Positions 15,535-17,583 of a stretch of 17,583 nucleotides of DNA are shown here, piece after piece; within the stretch, counting starts at the first letter, position 1; each line of letters starts with the position of its first letter. The stretch lies in the NCBI GenBank assembly GCA_051007175.1, contig JBPCSL010000202.1, positions 1 through 17,583 on the forward strand, given 5' to 3'. The stretch is from Mxb001 sp051007175. GTDB lineage: Bacteria; Actinomycetota; Actinomycetes; S36-B12. The notes under the pieces are model-generated. The model was not told where the DNA came from, searched no databases, and saw only the letters and a list, made by a program, of their open reading frames with translations. Made by a program: the position numbers and the translations under genes.

Positions 15535-16269
15535 ATGCCCACCGAGGAGGGTGTGCGCCTGCAGAAGGTGCTTGCCCAGGCGGGACTGGGCAGCCGTCGC
15601 GCCTGCGAGCAGCTCATCGAGCAGGGCCGCGTCGAGGTCGACGGTCGCGTCGTGCGCGAGCAGGGCATGCGGGTGGACCCACTGCGTGCGGTGATCCGCG
15701 TCGACGGCGAGCGGGTGCCGACAGCCCCCGACACGCTGGTGATGGCACTCAATAAGCCCCGCGGCGTCCTGTCGACCATGTCCGATGAGCGCGGGCGACC
15801 CTGCGTCGGCGATCTCGTGGAGGGGCGCAGCGAGCGGCTCTTCCACGTCGGGCGTCTTGACGCCGACACGGAAGGCCTCCTCCTGCTCACCAACGATGGC
15901 GACCTGGCCCAGCGGCTCTCCCATCCGAGCCACGGCGTACTCAAGACCTATGTCGCGACGGTCCCGGGGCCGGTCGCACGCGACGTCGGACGTCGGCTGC
16001 GCGAGGGCGTCGAGCTCGAGGACGGTCTTGTGCGCGTGGACTCCTTTACGGTGCTCGAGGCGCTGCCGGGTCGCGCCCTGGTCGAGCTGTCCCTGCATGA
16101 AGGGCGCAAGCACGTGGTCCGGCGACTCCTCGAGGAGGTGGGCCACCCCGTGGAGTCCCTCGTCCGCACGCAGGTGGGGCCGATCCGCCTCGGCCAGCAG
16201 AAGCCGGGGCGCCTGCGGGCCATCACGGGCCCCGAGCTGCGCGCCCTCTACACGGCGGCGGGGCTGTAG
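15535..16269 (+). CDS. rluB: 23S rRNA pseudouridine synthase (RluB/RsuA family)
   Basis: Converts a uridine in rRNA to pseudouridine; by homology the likely target is near U2605 of 23S, but the exact position is inferred. The 244-residue protein begins with an S4 domain (VRLQKVLAQAGLGSRRACEQ to about 60), then LNKPRGVLSTMSDERGRP and the catalytic motif GRLDADTEGLLLLTNDG with nucleophile D109, KTYVATVPG, and LHEGRKHVVRRLLEEVGHPV. ATG at 15535 starts immediately after the scpB stop, with GGGGGAG 3 nt before the TAG as its Shine-Dalgarno. RsuA, RluE and RluF share the fold, but gene order after scpB favours RluB. Confidence 0.94.
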   Translation: MPTEEGVRLQKVLAQAGLGSRRACEQLIEQGRVEVDGRVVREQGMRVDPLRAVIRVDGERVPTAPDTLVMALNKPRGVLSTMSDERGRPCVGDLVEGRSERLFHVGRLDADTEGLLLLTNDGDLAQRLSHPSHGVLKTYVATVPGPVARDVGRRLREGVELEDGLVRVDSFTVLEALPGRALVELSLHEGRKHVVRRLLEEVGHPVESLVRTQVGPIRLGQQKPGRLRAITGPELRALYTAAGL

Positions 16270-16274
16270 CCCTC

Positions 16275-16280
16275 TAGGGT
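16275..16280 (+). promoter_or_regulatory. possible -10 element (TAGGGT) for aroH
   Basis: TAGGGT fits TANNNT and ends 6 nt before the aroH ATG at 16287, the same spacing as at 4532. It would give a leaderless aroH-tyrA transcript in the 17-nt gap after rluB. No -35 or Shine-Dalgarno is visible. Confidence 0.4.
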
Positions 16281-16286
16281 TCCGTC

Positions 16287-16649
16287 ATGGGGTTGCGAGG
16301 GGTCCGAGGTGCCACGCTGCTCACGGCCGATGATGCCGAGCAGATGCAGGAGGCCGTCGCCGAGCTCGTCGGGGAGATGATGGGCCGCAATGATGTGGAC
16401 GAGGCCCGCATCGTGAGCATCATCTTCACCGCCACGCCCGATATCCACTCCGGCTTCCCCGCGGCAGCGGCTCGCGCGCTGGGCTTCCACGACGTGCCGC
16501 TGCTGTGCGCCCAGGAGATCGACGTCACCGGTGCCGTCCCGCTCGCGATACGCGTCCTCATGCATGCGGACCTGCCCCAGGAGCGTGCCGAGGTGCAGCA
16601 CGTCTACTTGCGCGGTGCCGAGGTCCTGCGAAGGGATCTCCAGAAGTGA
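16287..16649 (+). CDS. aroH: Chorismate mutase, AroH type
   Basis: Converts chorismate to prephenate at the branch to phenylalanine and tyrosine. The 120-residue protein matches the Bacillus AroH (trimeric beta-alpha) class: RGVRGATLLTADDAEQM at the start (R7 in the active site), FTATPDIHSGFPAAAAR, CAQEIDVTGAVPLAIRVLM and QHVYLRGAEVLRRDL at the end, containing the substrate-contacting Arg, Cys-x-x-Glu and Tyr positions of that class. It is not the AroQ helical type. Only 17 nt follow rluB; tyrA, which uses its product, follows with a GTGA overlap. Confidence 0.96.
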   Translation: MGLRGVRGATLLTADDAEQMQEAVAELVGEMMGRNDVDEARIVSIIFTATPDIHSGFPAAAARALGFHDVPLLCAQEIDVTGAVPLAIRVLMHADLPQERAEVQHVYLRGAEVLRRDLQK

Positions 16650-17583
16650 GCGTGCCGGTCTCCGGCCCGGTCCTCGTGGTGGGCAGCGGCCTGCTGGGTA
16701 CGTCGGTCGGCCTGGCCCTTCGTCGTGCCGGCGTCACCGTGCAGTTGCAAGACGCCGATCCGGACGTCCTTGCGGAGGCGGTCGACCGCGGTGCGGGCGA
16801 GCCCCGCTCAGAGGCTGATCCCGAGCCGCGACTCATCGTGGTAGCGGTGCCCCCGGATGCAGCGGGGGCCGTCATGGCCGAGGCATGCCGGTTCCCCACG
16901 GCCACGGTCACCGACGTGACCTCCGTGAAGTCCGTGCCGATGCGCGACGCCCTTGACGCCGGCGCCGATGCGGTTCGGCTCGTCGGGGGACATCCCCTCG
17001 CGGGCCGCGAGACCTCCGGTCCGGGGGCGGCCCGCCATGACCTCTTCGACGACCGGCCCTGGGTGGTGTGCGCCGAAGCGGAGGCGGATCCCGTGCGGGT
17101 GCAGGAGGTCGTCGATCTCGCCGTCACCTGCGGAGCCGTCCCCGTCGTCATGAGCCCCCTCGACCACGACCGTGCCGTAGCCGTCACCTCGCACGCACCG
17201 CAGGTGCTGTCCTCGCTGCTCGCGGCCCGGCTGCTCGAGGTCGAGGACGACGCCGTCGCGGTGTCCGGCCAGGCCCTGCGCGACATGACGCGCATCGCGC
17301 AGTCGGACCCGGCTCTCTGGCAGTCGATCCTCAGTGCCAACTCCGCCTCCGTGGCCGAGGTGCTCGCGCAACTCGCCCGTGACCTCGAGGCGGTCGCCGC
17401 CGACCTGCGGTCGGGGACAGCCGGAGAGGTGACCGTGCAGGCGCTCTCGAGAGGAGTGTCCGGGCGGCAGCGCGTGCCCGGCAAGCATGGCGATGCGGCT
17501 GCGGCGTACGACGTCGTGCCCGTCATCGTCGCCGACAGGCCGGGCGAGCTGGCGCGACTGTTTGCGGCGGCCGGCGAGATCGA
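16646..17583 (+). CDS. tyrA: Prephenate dehydrogenase (partial, cut by window end)
   Basis: Oxidative decarboxylation of prephenate for tyrosine synthesis. The frame is open for 312 codons to the window edge with no stop. GTG at 16646 overlaps the aroH stop (GTGA). The Rossmann motif is VVGSGLLGTSVGLALRRAG (G13, G15, G18), followed by IVVAVPP, TDVTSVK, GGHPLAGRETSG with H116, and TSHAPQVLSSLL with H183, then helical ALRDMTRIAQSDPALW. From about residue 288, YDVVPVIVADRPGELARLF looks like the start of a C-terminal ACT domain, which often gives feedback control by tyrosine or phenylalanine; its end is not in the window. A long minus-strand ORF here is a shadow. Confidence 0.96.
   Translation, partial: MSVPVSGPVLVVGSGLLGTSVGLALRRAGVTVQLQDADPDVLAEAVDRGAGEPRSEADPEPRLIVVAVPPDAAGAVMAEACRFPTATVTDVTSVKSVPMRDALDAGADAVRLVGGHPLAGRETSGPGAARHDLFDDRPWVVCAEAEADPVRVQEVVDLAVTCGAVPVVMSPLDHDRAVAVTSHAPQVLSSLLAARLLEVEDDAVAVSGQALRDMTRIAQSDPALWQSILSANSASVAEVLAQLARDLEAVAADLRSGTAGEVTVQALSRGVSGRQRVPGKHGDAAAAYDVVPVIVADRPGELARLFAAAGEI

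Noticed and set aside
16558..17526. 322-codon minus-strand frame at the right end
   Set aside because: The plus strand encodes TyrA with its NAD-binding and catalytic motifs and is open to the window edge. The minus-strand product is low-complexity Arg/Ser/Ala/Thr.

Overview
The window is a high-GC chromosomal segment from an actinobacterium (Actinomycetota). Four things support this: the typical actinobacterial 3' end of 23S rRNA and 5S rRNA, the frequent GTG starts, the TANNNT-type -10 motifs, and a gene order that matches the conserved TPR / HAD phosphatase / tlyA / NAD kinase / recN / pyrG / NUDIX / xerD / parA / scpA / scpB / rluB block of Mycobacterium and Streptomyces. The genus cannot be named from sequence alone.

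Layout. Positions 1-501 hold the end of a ribosomal RNA operon: the last ~257 nt of 23S (starting just before the sarcin-ricin loop), a spacer, 5S, and a strong GC-rich terminator hairpin. Positions ~560-1546 encode a TPR protein with a repetitive basic N-terminus. Its 3' end overlaps by 11 bp a convergent metallo-beta-lactamase-fold hydrolase (minus strand, 1536-2495). The divergent region 2496-2653 contains a perfect actinobacterial DnaA-box 9-mer and a 21-bp tandem repeat that duplicates a ribosome-binding site. From 2654 to the end of the window everything is on the plus strand and densely packed: small SSB-like protein, TPR protein, HAD phosphatase, lysine-tailed coiled-coil protein, small conserved protein, tlyA, NAD kinase, recN, pyrG, ADP-ribose pyrophosphatase, ald, xerD, parA, scpA, scpB, rluB-type pseudouridine synthase, aroH chorismate mutase, and tyrA (cut by the window end inside its ACT domain).

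How the genes fit together. The block combines rRNA modification (tlyA, rluB), nucleotide and cofactor supply (NAD kinase, CTP synthase, NUDIX hydrolase), DNA repair (recN), chromosome dimer resolution and segregation (xerD, parA, scpA, scpB), and the branch toward tyrosine and phenylalanine (aroH, tyrA). Most junctions are 4-bp stop/start overlaps. Six are GTGA. Two, before tlyA and xerD, appear to be CTGA, because the conserved N-termini of these proteins begin upstream of the first ATG/GTG/TTG.

No mobile element, CRISPR array, tRNA or defence system was seen. This is largely a conserved housekeeping region. The points most worth a second look are the two inferred CTG starts, the duplicated Shine-Dalgarno repeat with its small overlapping ORF, the single DnaA box in the divergent promoter region, and the absence of the steA/steB genes that normally sit between recN and pyrG.
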